A stretch of 12,147 nt of DNA from an uncultured Spirochaetaceae bacterium (GTDB taxonomy: Bacteria > Spirochaetota > Spirochaetia > Treponematales > Treponemataceae): the NCBI GenBank assembly GCA_937875245.1, contig CALNCH010000183.1, positions 1-12,147 of the forward strand, given 5' to 3'. Positions 1 to 6,149 of this stretch are shown here, in pieces (the stretch's first letter is position 1; each line of letters begins with the position of its first letter). The translations under genes and the position numbers were made by a program. A model generated the notes under the pieces. The model searched no databases, was not told the origin of the DNA, and saw only the letters and a program-made list of their open reading frames with translations.

Positions 1-134
1 TAAAAGCTTTTAATGATTTTGCTTCTTCCGATTCTGGAAATTGCAAAGATATGAAAGCTTGGAAAATAGGAACTGTTACCCTTGCTTCTGGAGAAGTTAA
101 TACTCAGGAAGAAGCTGTTATTTTTGAAAAATAA
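1..134 (+). CDS. 3' end of an unrecognised protein (partial)
   Basis: An open frame enters from the left edge (codons start at position 3) and ends at TAA 132-134, giving the last 43 residues of a protein. The tail contains KDMKAWKIGTVTLASGEV and ends in EEAVIFEK, which looks like an ordinary globular C-terminus with alternating beta-type hydrophobics. I do not recognise the family and assign no function. No convincing terminator follows: only a weak AT hairpin overlaps the next promoter. The gene probably belongs to a separate unit ending here, because kduI has its own strong promoter immediately downstream. Codon use matches the neighbouring genes. Confidence 0.6.
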   Translation, partial: KAFNDFASSDSGNCKDMKAWKIGTVTLASGEVNTQEEAVIFEK

Positions 135-152
135 AACAACATTTCATTTTGT

Positions 153-181
153 TTGACAAAGAATCCTTCAGATTGTATGAT
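153..181 (+). promoter_or_regulatory. Strong sigma70-type promoter of kduI
   Basis: TTGACA at 153-158 is a perfect -35 box. It is separated by 17 bp from TATGAT at 176-181, a 5/6 match to the -10 consensus. Transcription is expected to start near 188, giving a leader of about 25 nt that carries the ribosome binding site GGAGG (201-205), 7 nt before ATG 213. I see no clear operator palindrome overlapping the promoter, so the sequence gives no direct sign of uronate-responsive repression. Confidence 0.8.
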
Positions 182-212
182 ACACTTATCATAACACTCT
201 GGAGGTTTTTTT

Positions 213-1055
213 ATGGATATCCGTTATTCTGCTAATCAAAAAGATTTTAAGCATTACACTACACAAGAAATTCGTGATGAATTTTTAATTGATAAGGTTT
301 TTATTCCAAATGATGTTACTGCTGTATACTCTCATGTAGATAGAATGGTTACATTAGGAGCTATGCCTGTTTCTTCAAAATTAAATATTGAAAAAAATAT
401 TGATTGTTGGAAAAACTTTGGTGTGCAATTTTTCTGTGAAAGACGTGAAGTTGGAATTATTAACATTGGAGGAGCAGGAACTGTTTTTGCAGCTGGTGTT
501 CCTTATAAAATGGAAAGACTTAATGCATTATATCTTCCTATGGGAACAAAAGCCATTGAGTTTGAAAGTAAAGATGCTAAAACTCCAGCTAAATTCTATA
601 TCTGCTCAGCACCTGCTCATAAAGTTCTTCCTGCAAAATTAATTACTAGAGAAGATGCTAACAAAGTTCCCCTAGGTTCAAATGAAACTTCAAATAAACG
701 AACTATTTATCAGTTTATTCACCCCGCTGTGTTGGAAACTTGTCAGCTTTCAATGGGTGTAACTGCACTTGATGTTGGTTCTGTTTGGAACACAATGCCC
801 TGTCATACTCACGAAAGAAGAATGGAAGTATATTTGTATTTTGATATTAAGGATGAAAATGTTGTATTCCATTACATGGGTGAAGGTCAAGAAACCCGTC
901 ACGTTGTAATGCAAAACGAACAAGCTGTTATTTCTCCTAGCTGGTCAATTCATTCTGGTTGTGGTACAAGTAACTACACCTTTATTTGGTCTATGGCTGG
1001 AGAAAACCGTGTTTTCGACGACATGGATGGTATTAAAAATACAGATCTTCGCTAA
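213..1055 (+). CDS. kduI: 5-keto-4-deoxyuronate isomerase KduI (EC 5.3.1.17)
   Basis: This cytoplasmic zinc enzyme converts 5-keto-4-deoxyuronate (from unsaturated uronates released by pectin or glycosaminoglycan lyases) to 3-deoxy-D-glycero-2,5-hexodiulosonate. KduD then reduces that product on the way to KDG. The 280-residue length fits the family (E. coli KduI has 278). The zinc motif CHTHERRMEVYLYF lies at residues 197-210. The expected ligands H198, H200, E205 and H247 are all present, each offset by two from H196, H198, E203 and H245 of E. coli, so the enzyme should be active. The start ATG 213 has GGAGG 7 nt upstream and a strong promoter. No kduD, lyase or uronate transporter lies in the window, so the gene appears monocistronic or paired only with purN. 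Presence of the gene suggests, but does not prove, growth on pectin-derived or host-glycan uronates. Confidence 0.96.
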   Translation: MDIRYSANQKDFKHYTTQEIRDEFLIDKVFIPNDVTAVYSHVDRMVTLGAMPVSSKLNIEKNIDCWKNFGVQFFCERREVGIINIGGAGTVFAAGVPYKMERLNALYLPMGTKAIEFESKDAKTPAKFYICSAPAHKVLPAKLITREDANKVPLGSNETSNKRTIYQFIHPAVLETCQLSMGVTALDVGSVWNTMPCHTHERRMEVYLYFDIKDENVVFHYMGEGQETRHVVMQNEQAVISPSWSIHSGCGTSNYTFIWSMAGENRVFDDMDGIKNTDLR

Positions 1056-1075
1056 TAAGTAAGTAAGGTAGCTAT

Positions 1076-1124
1076 ATAAACCTACTTGATACTGGCTTTC
1101 ATTGCCAGTATCATAAGGTTTATG
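1076..1124 (+). promoter_or_regulatory. Two-part stem-loop covering the purN ribosome binding site and start codon
   Basis: The inner stem is a perfect 10-bp inverted repeat, TGATACTGGC (1087-1096) with GCCAGTATCA (1104-1113), closing a 7-nt loop. After a small 3x2 internal loop, an outer stem pairs ATAAACCT (1076-1083) with AGGTTTAT (1116-1123). The 3' strand of the outer stem contains the only Shine-Dalgarno-like bases of purN (AAGG, 1115-1118) and the AT of its ATG (1122-1124). No T-run follows, so this is not a standard intrinsic terminator. A role in hiding the purN start from ribosomes is inferred from the pairing; a transcript-end hairpin for kduI is the alternative. Confidence 0.6.
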
Positions 1125-1790
1125 GAATCACAAAAAAAGCAAAAACAACTTCGAATAGCCGTCCTTGTTTCAGGGGGTGGCACAAATCTTCAAGCATTAA
1201 TTGATTATGAAAAGCAACATACCAATGCAACAGAAAGCAGTCCATATACAATTGTATCAGTCCTTAGTGACAGAAAAGACGCCTTTGCTCTTGAAAGAGC
1301 ACAAAAGGCAGGTATTTCAACAGAAATAATTAGTGCTTACGCTCTATTAGGTTCAGAAGAAGCCAAGAAAGCTAATCGGGATGAAAAGAGGTTTGCTATA
1401 TCTAATAAGATATTATCTGTTTGCCAAGAAAAATCTGTAGATTTAATTGTTTTGGCTGGTTTTCTAACTGTTCTTGGTGGAGATTTAGTAACTCAATATT
1501 CAAATAAAATAATTAATCTGCATCCCGCTTTATTGCCAAAATTTGGTGGAGAAGGTATGTGGGGGCACCATGTTCACGAAGCGGTTTTGGCGGCAAATGA
1601 AAAAGAAACAGGGTGTACTATTCACTTTGTTGATAAAGGTTGCGATACGGGTCGTATTTTAATTCAAAAAAAAGTACCTGTACTTCCGGGTGATACAGTA
1701 GAAATCTTATACAGTAGAATTGCACCCCAAGAACACCTTGCAATGGTAGAAGGGGTATTGCTTTTTGCCCAAGAATTTTGGCAAAAATAG
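1122..1790 (+). CDS. purN: Phosphoribosylglycinamide formyltransferase PurN (GAR transformylase, EC 2.1.2.2)
   Basis: PurN transfers the formyl group of 10-formyltetrahydrofolate to GAR, the third step of de novo purine synthesis, in the cytoplasm. The 222-residue protein shows the N-terminal phosphate-binding motif RIAVLVSGGGTNLQALID (11-28), the folate-site stretch DLIVLAGFLTVL (107-118) and the catalytic N132 and H134 in INLHPALLPKF. Catalytic D175 lies in DKGCDTG, and the family ending GDTVEILYSRI..EH is present. The GMWGHHVHEAV segment (145-154) is a known variant form of the loop after LPKF. ATG 1122 is preferred over the TTG at 1086, which extends the frame through a hairpin, adds a non-homologous hydrophobic stretch and has no ribosome binding site. 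Even ATG 1122 has only AAGG three nt upstream, inside a stem. No other purine genes are in view. Confidence 0.94.
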   Translation: MESQKKQKQLRIAVLVSGGGTNLQALIDYEKQHTNATESSPYTIVSVLSDRKDAFALERAQKAGISTEIISAYALLGSEEAKKANRDEKRFAISNKILSVCQEKSVDLIVLAGFLTVLGGDLVTQYSNKIINLHPALLPKFGGEGMWGHHVHEAVLAANEKETGCTIHFVDKGCDTGRILIQKKVPVLPGDTVEILYSRIAPQEHLAMVEGVLLFAQEFWQK

Positions 1791-1808
1791 GAAAAATGTG
1801 TAACTGTT

Positions 1809-1838
1809 TTTACACAATGGTGTGTTATAGTGTATAGT
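1809..1838 (+). promoter_or_regulatory. Probable promoter of the lipoprotein gene at 1860
   Basis: TTTACA (1809-1814, 5/6) and TATAGT (1833-1838, 5/6) lie 18 bp apart. The start would be near 1845, giving a very short leader with GGAGG at 1849-1853. A second TATAGT at 1826-1831 could serve as an alternative -10, but it has no good -35 at standard spacing. The assignment rests on consensus matching only. Confidence 0.5.
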
Positions 1839-1859
1839 GTACATATTTGGAGGAAAACA

Positions 1860-2540
1860 ATGAATCGTACAAAATTATTATCTATAGTAGGAGTAGCTTG
1901 TGTACTGCTTACTTTTACTTCATGTGCTTCAAAAGAAAAAGAACCAGAAGCCAGAGAATTAGACGGAGTAGTTAAAACTCTTGTATTGGAACATAAAGGC
2001 ACTGCCCTTGGTATAAATGAATTACCTATATGGGTCGAAACCTATGTTCAAACGGGAATCACAGGTTTAGAAAAACTTACAGATTATCAAGAAAAGTATT
2101 GTTTTGTTGCCGAAACAACGGCAACAAATTTAGATGCAGGACAAGCATGGGTTAATGGTTTTGATATGCCACAAACTATTGCAAAAAATGTATCACAGAG
2201 AGTTGAAGCCTTATTTACTGGGGCTGCAAGTGGTTCTCCAGAAGGCACTTTTGGACGCTATTTTGAAAACGTAGTAAAATCAACTTCTGAAATTACCTAT
2301 TCTGGTGCTAGAAAAATGAATGATTGGTGGGTACATGTACGTATTTACGATGAAAAAGTAAAAAGTAAATATGTAGATGAATATCGAATTTATGTATTGT
2401 ACACTATCGAAAAAGACTTATTAGATCAGCAGGTTATTAATGTAATCGATGATGTTGCAAAGTCAGATACTTTAGCAGCAGATCAAATGAATGCTGTAAA
2501 TAAAGTAAAAGAATTATTATCAGCAGAAGGTCTTAAATAA
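1860..2540 (+). CDS. Predicted lipoprotein of unknown function
   Basis: This is a 226-residue protein. Its N-terminus is a lipoprotein signal: basic NRTK, hydrophobic core LLSIVGVACVLLTF, and lipobox FTSC with lipidation expected at C22. After a charged linker the mature protein has GTALGINELPIWVETYV (47-63), KYCFVAETTA (79-88), AQAWV-like GQAWVNGFDMPQTIA (94-108), GARKMNDWWVHVRIYD (149-164) and YRIYVLYTIEKDLLD (175-189). The mix of an early W-containing segment and a late tyrosine-rich strand is reminiscent of LPP20-type envelope lipoproteins, but that is only a resemblance. ATG 1860 is chosen because GGAGG lies 6 nt upstream and the signal peptide begins there; an in-frame GTG at 1830 lies in the promoter region. 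The gene has its own promoter and a terminator directly after the stop, so it is probably monocistronic. Confidence 0.8.
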   Translation: MNRTKLLSIVGVACVLLTFTSCASKEKEPEARELDGVVKTLVLEHKGTALGINELPIWVETYVQTGITGLEKLTDYQEKYCFVAETTATNLDAGQAWVNGFDMPQTIAKNVSQRVEALFTGAASGSPEGTFGRYFENVVKSTSEITYSGARKMNDWWVHVRIYDEKVKSKYVDEYRIYVLYTIEKDLLDQQVINVIDDVAKSDTLAADQMNAVNKVKELLSAEGLK

Positions 2541-2584
2541 GACAAAAAAAGCTTCCAACTTTGGTGGAAGCTTTTTTTTTTGTC
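2541..2584. terminator. Bidirectional intrinsic terminator between convergent genes
   Basis: GCTTCCA (2551-2557) and TGGAAGC (2565-2571) form a GC-containing stem over a 7-nt loop. The stem is flanked by seven A (2544-2550) and ten T (2572-2581), and then by GAC (2541-2543) and GTC (2582-2584). It therefore has a U-tract in either direction. The plus-strand lipoprotein gene stops at 2540 and the minus-strand OmpA gene stops at 2585, so the element exactly fills the 44-bp gap and should end both transcripts. Confidence 0.92.
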
Positions 2585-3916
2585 TTATTTCCTTTCAATG
2601 TAAGTAGATTTGGGCACCAGAGTAATTTCAACCCGTCGGTTTTCAGCTCTTCCTTCTGAAGTGCTATTATCTGCTGCTGGCATTGTTCCACCATATCCAT
2701 TGTAAGTGAATAAGCTTTCAGACAAACCTCTTTGAACCAATTCAGCAATTATAGTCCTTGCTCGTGCAATAGATAAATCTTTTTCCCCTTGGGGTTTACC
2801 AACACTTGCGGTATGACCTTCAACTAAAATGGTAAATTCATTATCTTTTACGATATTCTTTAGGGAGTCTGCAATAAGGTTTAATCGATCCTTCTCTTCT
2901 GGTAAAAGCTGGTCTGAATCGGCGATAAACTGTAAATTTCGTATTGAGATAATCATATTATCATCTGGTTGAGTAAGAATAACATCTGATATTTCATTAA
3001 CTTGATAAAATTCTTTGAATTCTCTATATGCAACATAGTAAGAAGATTTTTTCTCATTAACTTCAACTTTGTGAATTAAATTATCTTTATTTAATAAAAT
3101 TACTACTTTTCCTTGGGTTAGAAGATCAATGTTTTCTTTCAAGGATAAAATTCTTAATGCGTCTGTTGTAGAAATTATGATATCAGTTCTATTTATACCA
3201 AAGATTTCTCGGGCACTTATTCGTAGAGGGCTATTTCCAATCCTGTTTCGATAAGAGGATTCATCATCAGTCCATTGATAACTTACAATCCCTTGTGCTT
3301 TTGCTATTTCAGGATTAACAATGTTTTTTTCATATAATAAATTCATATCTGTATCCCAAATACGAGGAAATAAACAGGGAATACCTTGTTCTTCTACAAA
3401 TTCTCCATGTACGGGGAGTGAGCCACGAGCATCAATTATGATGCCGGTATAAACTCTTGAAGATACCTGCGCAATGGGCTGTCTGGGACTGTAAGGGGAA
3501 GTGTGTGTAATCATGTTTGAAGATATTTTTGTTAAATCTAATCGATGCTTCATTTGAATAGCATCTTTTTGACTAACATATACACTAGGTGTTTTTTCAC
3601 CTTCATTTATTATCTGGGTCAGTAATTCCAATGTAATTTGATTTTGCAATACAAAATCACCAATGCGAGTAGAAGAATCTACTGCAATAGATAAAAGTGG
3701 GTCTTTAATTAATACTGGTAATTGTTGGTTTATTCTATTCACAGCAGCGGTGCGGGCAGAAGGCATTGCAAATCCTGCTTTCAGTAAATCTAATTCAATT
3801 GAGGATGAAAATTGTGGTTTTGTCCAATCGATTTCTGAGACTGCACTGGTAATTTGGGCAGGAACAGTGGAAAGTATAAAAAAGAGTGATGTAATTAGTA
3901 TGGCAATTCTTTTCAT
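2585..3916 (-). CDS. Exported OmpA-domain protein, Tp0624-like layout
   Basis: This 443-residue protein has a Sec signal peptide (basic MKR, hydrophobic core AILITSLFFIL, probable cleavage around residues 20-25). A large N-terminal part includes the conserved-looking stretches YTGIIIDARGSLPVHGE (156-172), PCLFPRIWDTDMNLLYEKN (180-198) and RIGNSPLRISAREIFG (225-240). An OmpA-like C-terminal domain occupies about 326-434. The domain keeps GH (367-368), R385 in LSIARA, GYGG (407-410) and NSTSEGRAENRRVEI (417-431). The position that is normally the peptidoglycan-contacting Asp (GxTD) is Ala370. From memory, T. pallidum Tp0624 has a similar plan and also lacks peptidoglycan-binding residues. The start ATG 3916 has GAGG that overlaps the TGA of the upstream transglycosylase gene (3925-3923), so it is the last gene of that operon. 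Location: periplasm or inner face of the outer membrane. Confidence 0.88.
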   Translation of the reverse strand: MKRIAILITSLFFILSTVPAQITSAVSEIDWTKPQFSSSIELDLLKAGFAMPSARTAAVNRINQQLPVLIKDPLLSIAVDSSTRIGDFVLQNQITLELLTQIINEGEKTPSVYVSQKDAIQMKHRLDLTKISSNMITHTSPYSPRQPIAQVSSRVYTGIIIDARGSLPVHGEFVEEQGIPCLFPRIWDTDMNLLYEKNIVNPEIAKAQGIVSYQWTDDESSYRNRIGNSPLRISAREIFGINRTDIIISTTDALRILSLKENIDLLTQGKVVILLNKDNLIHKVEVNEKKSSYYVAYREFKEFYQVNEISDVILTQPDDNMIISIRNLQFIADSDQLLPEEKDRLNLIADSLKNIVKDNEFTILVEGHTASVGKPQGEKDLSIARARTIIAELVQRGLSESLFTYNGYGGTMPAADNSTSEGRAENRRVEITLVPKSTYIERK

Positions 3917-3922
3917 AAAACC

Positions 3923-5035
3923 TCATTTAAGTATCGGCACATACAATACCGTTCCTATACTTAAAATTTCTTTTTCTGTTCTATTATTTGCCTTACATAA
4001 ATCGGCTACTGTAACACCATATCTTCTGGAAATACCCCAAAGAGTATCACCTTTTTTTACAATATAAGATTCTAAATTATAAACACTGTCTTGATTTGTT
4101 ATTGCTTTGCTAACGGTTTCATAAGTATTTACCGGTATTCGTAAGGTGTAAACCATATTTGGTGGGGTAAAGAGGGTGAGGAGACTAGGATTAAGAGATC
4201 GAAATGTTGTATAAGGAATTCCTGTATCATGGGCTAGGGTATCTAGATTGATTTGTTTTGTAAGGGTAATTTCTTCAAATTTCATACTAGAATTCTCGTT
4301 ATATGAAGGTATATCTAATTCATAATATTCATAATTTGTAAGTAAATCGGCAATAGCATAAAACTTTGGAACATAATTTTTTGTTTCGGATTTGAGTGCA
4401 TTTAAGTCAACCAAATTCCAAAAATCAGTGGTTTTATTTGCATTTAGTGTTCTCTGCATTCCACCTAAGCCCATGTTATAAGCCCCTAAGGCTAAGGACC
4501 AATCTTTAAAGTGATTATAGTTATCTTGTAGTTTTTTCATGGCAGCCTCGGTACTGAGCCAAGGATCTATGCGTTGATCTATCCATTCGTTTTTTATTAG
4601 CAGTCCTTTTATACTGTTTTCTGCAAATTGCCACATTCCTTTTGCTCCACTTTTTGAAACTGCAGTAATTTTATATCCTGATTCGATAACAGGTAAAAAC
4701 TCTAAACACTGTGGTAAGCCATATTCTGCTAATTTTTGTCGAATGTAGGGTCTGTAAGGTTCTGCTGCCGTCATTACTTGAGTTAACCATTTTCTTCCAA
4801 AAGGACTAAGATATTCGTTTCTGTATTTTTCTACTAAATCGTGTTCTGAGGGGTGGGGAATTCCTAAGTCAATATAAGGAATGGAAGGTTCTAAAGTATC
4901 TAAGTTAAGGCCTTGTTTTTCTTCACTTTGTACTGGTTCCGGGATAAACAAAAAAATATCTGAACCAGTACAGTATAGGGCTTTTGTTGCTAGTAATAAA
5001 AAGACAATTGGAAAAAAAAGCGACTTAAAACTCAT
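3923..5035 (-). CDS. MltD-like membrane-bound lytic transglycosylase with LysM
   Basis: This enzyme cleaves the MurNAc-GlcNAc bond of peptidoglycan to give 1,6-anhydro ends, supporting wall growth and remodelling. The 370-residue protein has a signal peptide (MSFKSLFFPIVFLLLATKAL) and a GH23/SLT domain at about 90-235. Catalytic Glu118 lies in VIESGY, followed by AVSKSGAKGMWQF (125-137) and SLALGAYNMGLGG (180-192). A degenerate LysM-like unit occupies about 258-302, and a clear C-terminal LysM 323-367 (YIVKKGDTLWGISRRYGV). MltD enzymes share this SLT-then-LysM order. The start ATG 5035 overlaps the TGA of the upstream gene as ATGA and has no good ribosome binding site, which indicates translational coupling. 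A longer in-frame start at 5071 would put extra residues before the signal peptide and is less likely. A perfect 11-bp inverted repeat lies just after the signal-peptide codons. Confidence 0.92.
   Translation of the reverse strand: MSFKSLFFPIVFLLLATKALYCTGSDIFLFIPEPVQSEEKQGLNLDTLEPSIPYIDLGIPHPSEHDLVEKYRNEYLSPFGRKWLTQVMTAAEPYRPYIRQKLAEYGLPQCLEFLPVIESGYKITAVSKSGAKGMWQFAENSIKGLLIKNEWIDQRIDPWLSTEAAMKKLQDNYNHFKDWSLALGAYNMGLGGMQRTLNANKTTDFWNLVDLNALKSETKNYVPKFYAIADLLTNYEYYELDIPSYNENSSMKFEEITLTKQINLDTLAHDTGIPYTTFRSLNPSLLTLFTPPNMVYTLRIPVNTYETVSKAITNQDSVYNLESYIVKKGDTLWGISRRYGVTVADLCKANNRTEKEILSIGTVLYVPILK
4929..4972 (-). repeat. 11-bp perfect inverted repeat inside the transglycosylase gene
   Basis: TGTACTGGTTC (4929-4939) is the exact reverse complement of GAACCAGTACA (4962-4972), with 22 nt between. 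In the minus-strand mRNA it would form a hairpin starting 63 nt after the start codon, at the end of the signal-peptide coding part. No U-tract follows the second arm, so it is not a normal terminator. Function is unknown; it could be chance. Confidence 0.55.
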
Positions 5036-6084
5036 AGTTTTTCGCCAAAATAAATACCTGCCCATTCCCATCTACCGTGAATTTCAGGATCTACTGGAAA
5101 GTTTACCTTACGAAAATAAAGATACCAAACATTAACATATTGGCTCCATCCCCAAGTTCTCAAGTATGCTTCGTTAGGATTAGAAGATTCGTCTAGTTGA
5201 GTATTAAATCGAATTCTGTTTCCTGTACCATAATCTCGCATTGAAAAACTTTGCTGGCTATTAGCATCAGTATCTTCTTGTTTCCAAGACATAGCAAAAA
5301 AGTTTACTTTAGATTTATATCTGTCTAAAGCGGTATAATTATACCGGCTTATTGCAGATTTTATAGCAGTTTCTAAGGCTTCTAAACTTTCAAAAGTCCA
5401 ATCTTTTGGAGAGTTATTGAAATCAATAAGCTTACGTGCTTGATTATATGCATCTGGAATTCCCGCTATTTGACTAGTTGCTGCATCTGGTTGAGATAGA
5501 AAAAGAGAGTAAGCTGTTAATACTTGATTCCAGTTACCCAATGTTTCGTATTCTTGAGCTAGGCGAAAGTATAATTCTGTTTTATTAACTTCGTTAGAAA
5601 ATCCGTTAATAAGGCGATTAAAATAATCAACACGATTTTCAGCAGAAGTACTAATTTGAACTAAGTTTTGTAAACAAATTTTATGAATTGACTTATCTTG
5701 AACAATTAAGTCGTCATAATTACGAATAATACGCTCAAAATATAACTCAGCAATAGGATCAGCCCCACTTTGCTGGTACGCATAGGCTGTCATTAATAAC
5801 CAATATGCATTGAACTTATCCTCTGGATTCCTTTTAACATAATCCGTTAAAAAAAGAATTAAGTCACTATTTTTTTCCAAAGATAACAGGTTTGTGGAAA
5901 TTTGATTTATAACAGAGAATTTACTCTCTGGTGACAAATTTTTATCTGATAAAAGAGTATATAGTTCTAATTGAGTTGTAACAAATTCTTCTGAAAACTG
6001 AGGTTGGGCTTTATGGTCACAAGAACAGAAAAGAAAGGCAAATATAATGAGCATTCTGCAAATATTTTGAACTGGTTTAGCCAT
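5032..6084 (-). CDS. Predicted lipoprotein with TPR-like helical repeats
   Basis: This 350-residue protein begins MAKPVQNICRMLIIFAFLFCSC, a lipoprotein signal with lipidation expected at C22 (lipobox FCSC). The next 200 residues are rich in paired helices of TPR type, for example SDLILFLTDYVKRNPED and TELYFRLAQEYETLGNWNQV with the following tyrosine-rich helix. The C-terminal third is different: it is aromatic-rich, with WGWSQYVNVWYLYF and a final GRWEWAGIYFGEKL. I do not recognise a named family. It is the first gene of the minus-strand envelope operon and overlaps the transglycosylase by ATGA, so a scaffolding or cofactor role for that enzyme is plausible but inferred. ATG 6084 is chosen because the TTG at 6120 lies in the -35 box. 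There is no ribosome binding site, and the predicted transcript starts at about the ATG. M11 (6054) is an alternative start. Confidence 0.78.
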   Translation of the reverse strand: MAKPVQNICRMLIIFAFLFCSCDHKAQPQFSEEFVTTQLELYTLLSDKNLSPESKFSVINQISTNLLSLEKNSDLILFLTDYVKRNPEDKFNAYWLLMTAYAYQQSGADPIAELYFERIIRNYDDLIVQDKSIHKICLQNLVQISTSAENRVDYFNRLINGFSNEVNKTELYFRLAQEYETLGNWNQVLTAYSLFLSQPDAATSQIAGIPDAYNQARKLIDFNNSPKDWTFESLEALETAIKSAISRYNYTALDRYKSKVNFFAMSWKQEDTDANSQQSFSMRDYGTGNRIRFNTQLDESSNPNEAYLRTWGWSQYVNVWYLYFRKVNFPVDPEIHGRWEWAGIYFGEKL

Positions 6085-6091
6085 ATTTTTT

Positions 6092-6120
6092 ATTTTATCA
6101 GAGCGCTTACTTATTGGCAA
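6092..6120 (-). promoter_or_regulatory. Leftward promoter of the envelope operon, predicted leaderless
   Basis: On the minus strand TTGCCA (6120-6115, 5/6) and TAAAAT (6097-6092, 5/6) are 17 bp apart. Seven nt downstream of the -10 lies ATG 6084, so the predicted start nucleotide is at or next to the A of the start codon. No Shine-Dalgarno sequence precedes that ATG. The -35 box overlaps the -35 box of the rightward promoter. Confidence 0.6.
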
Positions 6121-6142
6121 GACTTAGGGGATAGTGTATTCT
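6114..6142 (+). promoter_or_regulatory. Rightward promoter of the membrane protein/TPR unit, predicted leaderless
   Basis: TTGGCA (6114-6119, 5/6) and TATTCT (6137-6142, 4/6, directly preceded by TG) are 17 bp apart. The -10 ends 7 nt before ATG 6150, so the transcript should begin at or beside the start codon. The only G-rich stretch (GGGG, 6127-6130) is too far upstream for a ribosome binding site. An alternative -10, TAGATT at 6144-6149, would start transcription inside the gene. The weaker -10 makes this side less certain than the leftward one. Confidence 0.5.
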
Positions 6143-6149
6143 GTAGATT

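Noticed and set aside
133..154. AAACAA/TTGTTT hairpin after the first partial gene, considered as its terminator.
   Set aside because: Only six weak base pairs, and it overlaps the -35 of the kduI promoter.
1762..1787. 8-bp inverted repeat TTTTTGCC/GGCAAAAA at the end of purN, considered as a terminator.
   Set aside because: No T-run follows on either strand in the right place, the stem is mostly A-T, and it lies within the final codons.
1664..2002. Open frame on the minus strand across the purN end and lipoprotein start (112 codons).
   Set aside because: It is antisense to two well-supported genes, crosses their intergenic promoter, and has no recognisable domain or ribosome binding site.
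3663..4067. Plus-strand open frame of 134 codons antisense to the OmpA/transglycosylase junction.
   Set aside because: It mirrors the coding strand of two confident genes and shows no domain or translation signal.
5331..5346. Perfect 16-bp palindrome CGGTATAATTATACCG containing TATAAT on both strands.
   Set aside because: It lies inside the TPR-like lipoprotein gene, no -35 hexamer stands at proper spacing on the minus strand, and an AT-rich palindrome of this length can occur by chance in 12 kb.
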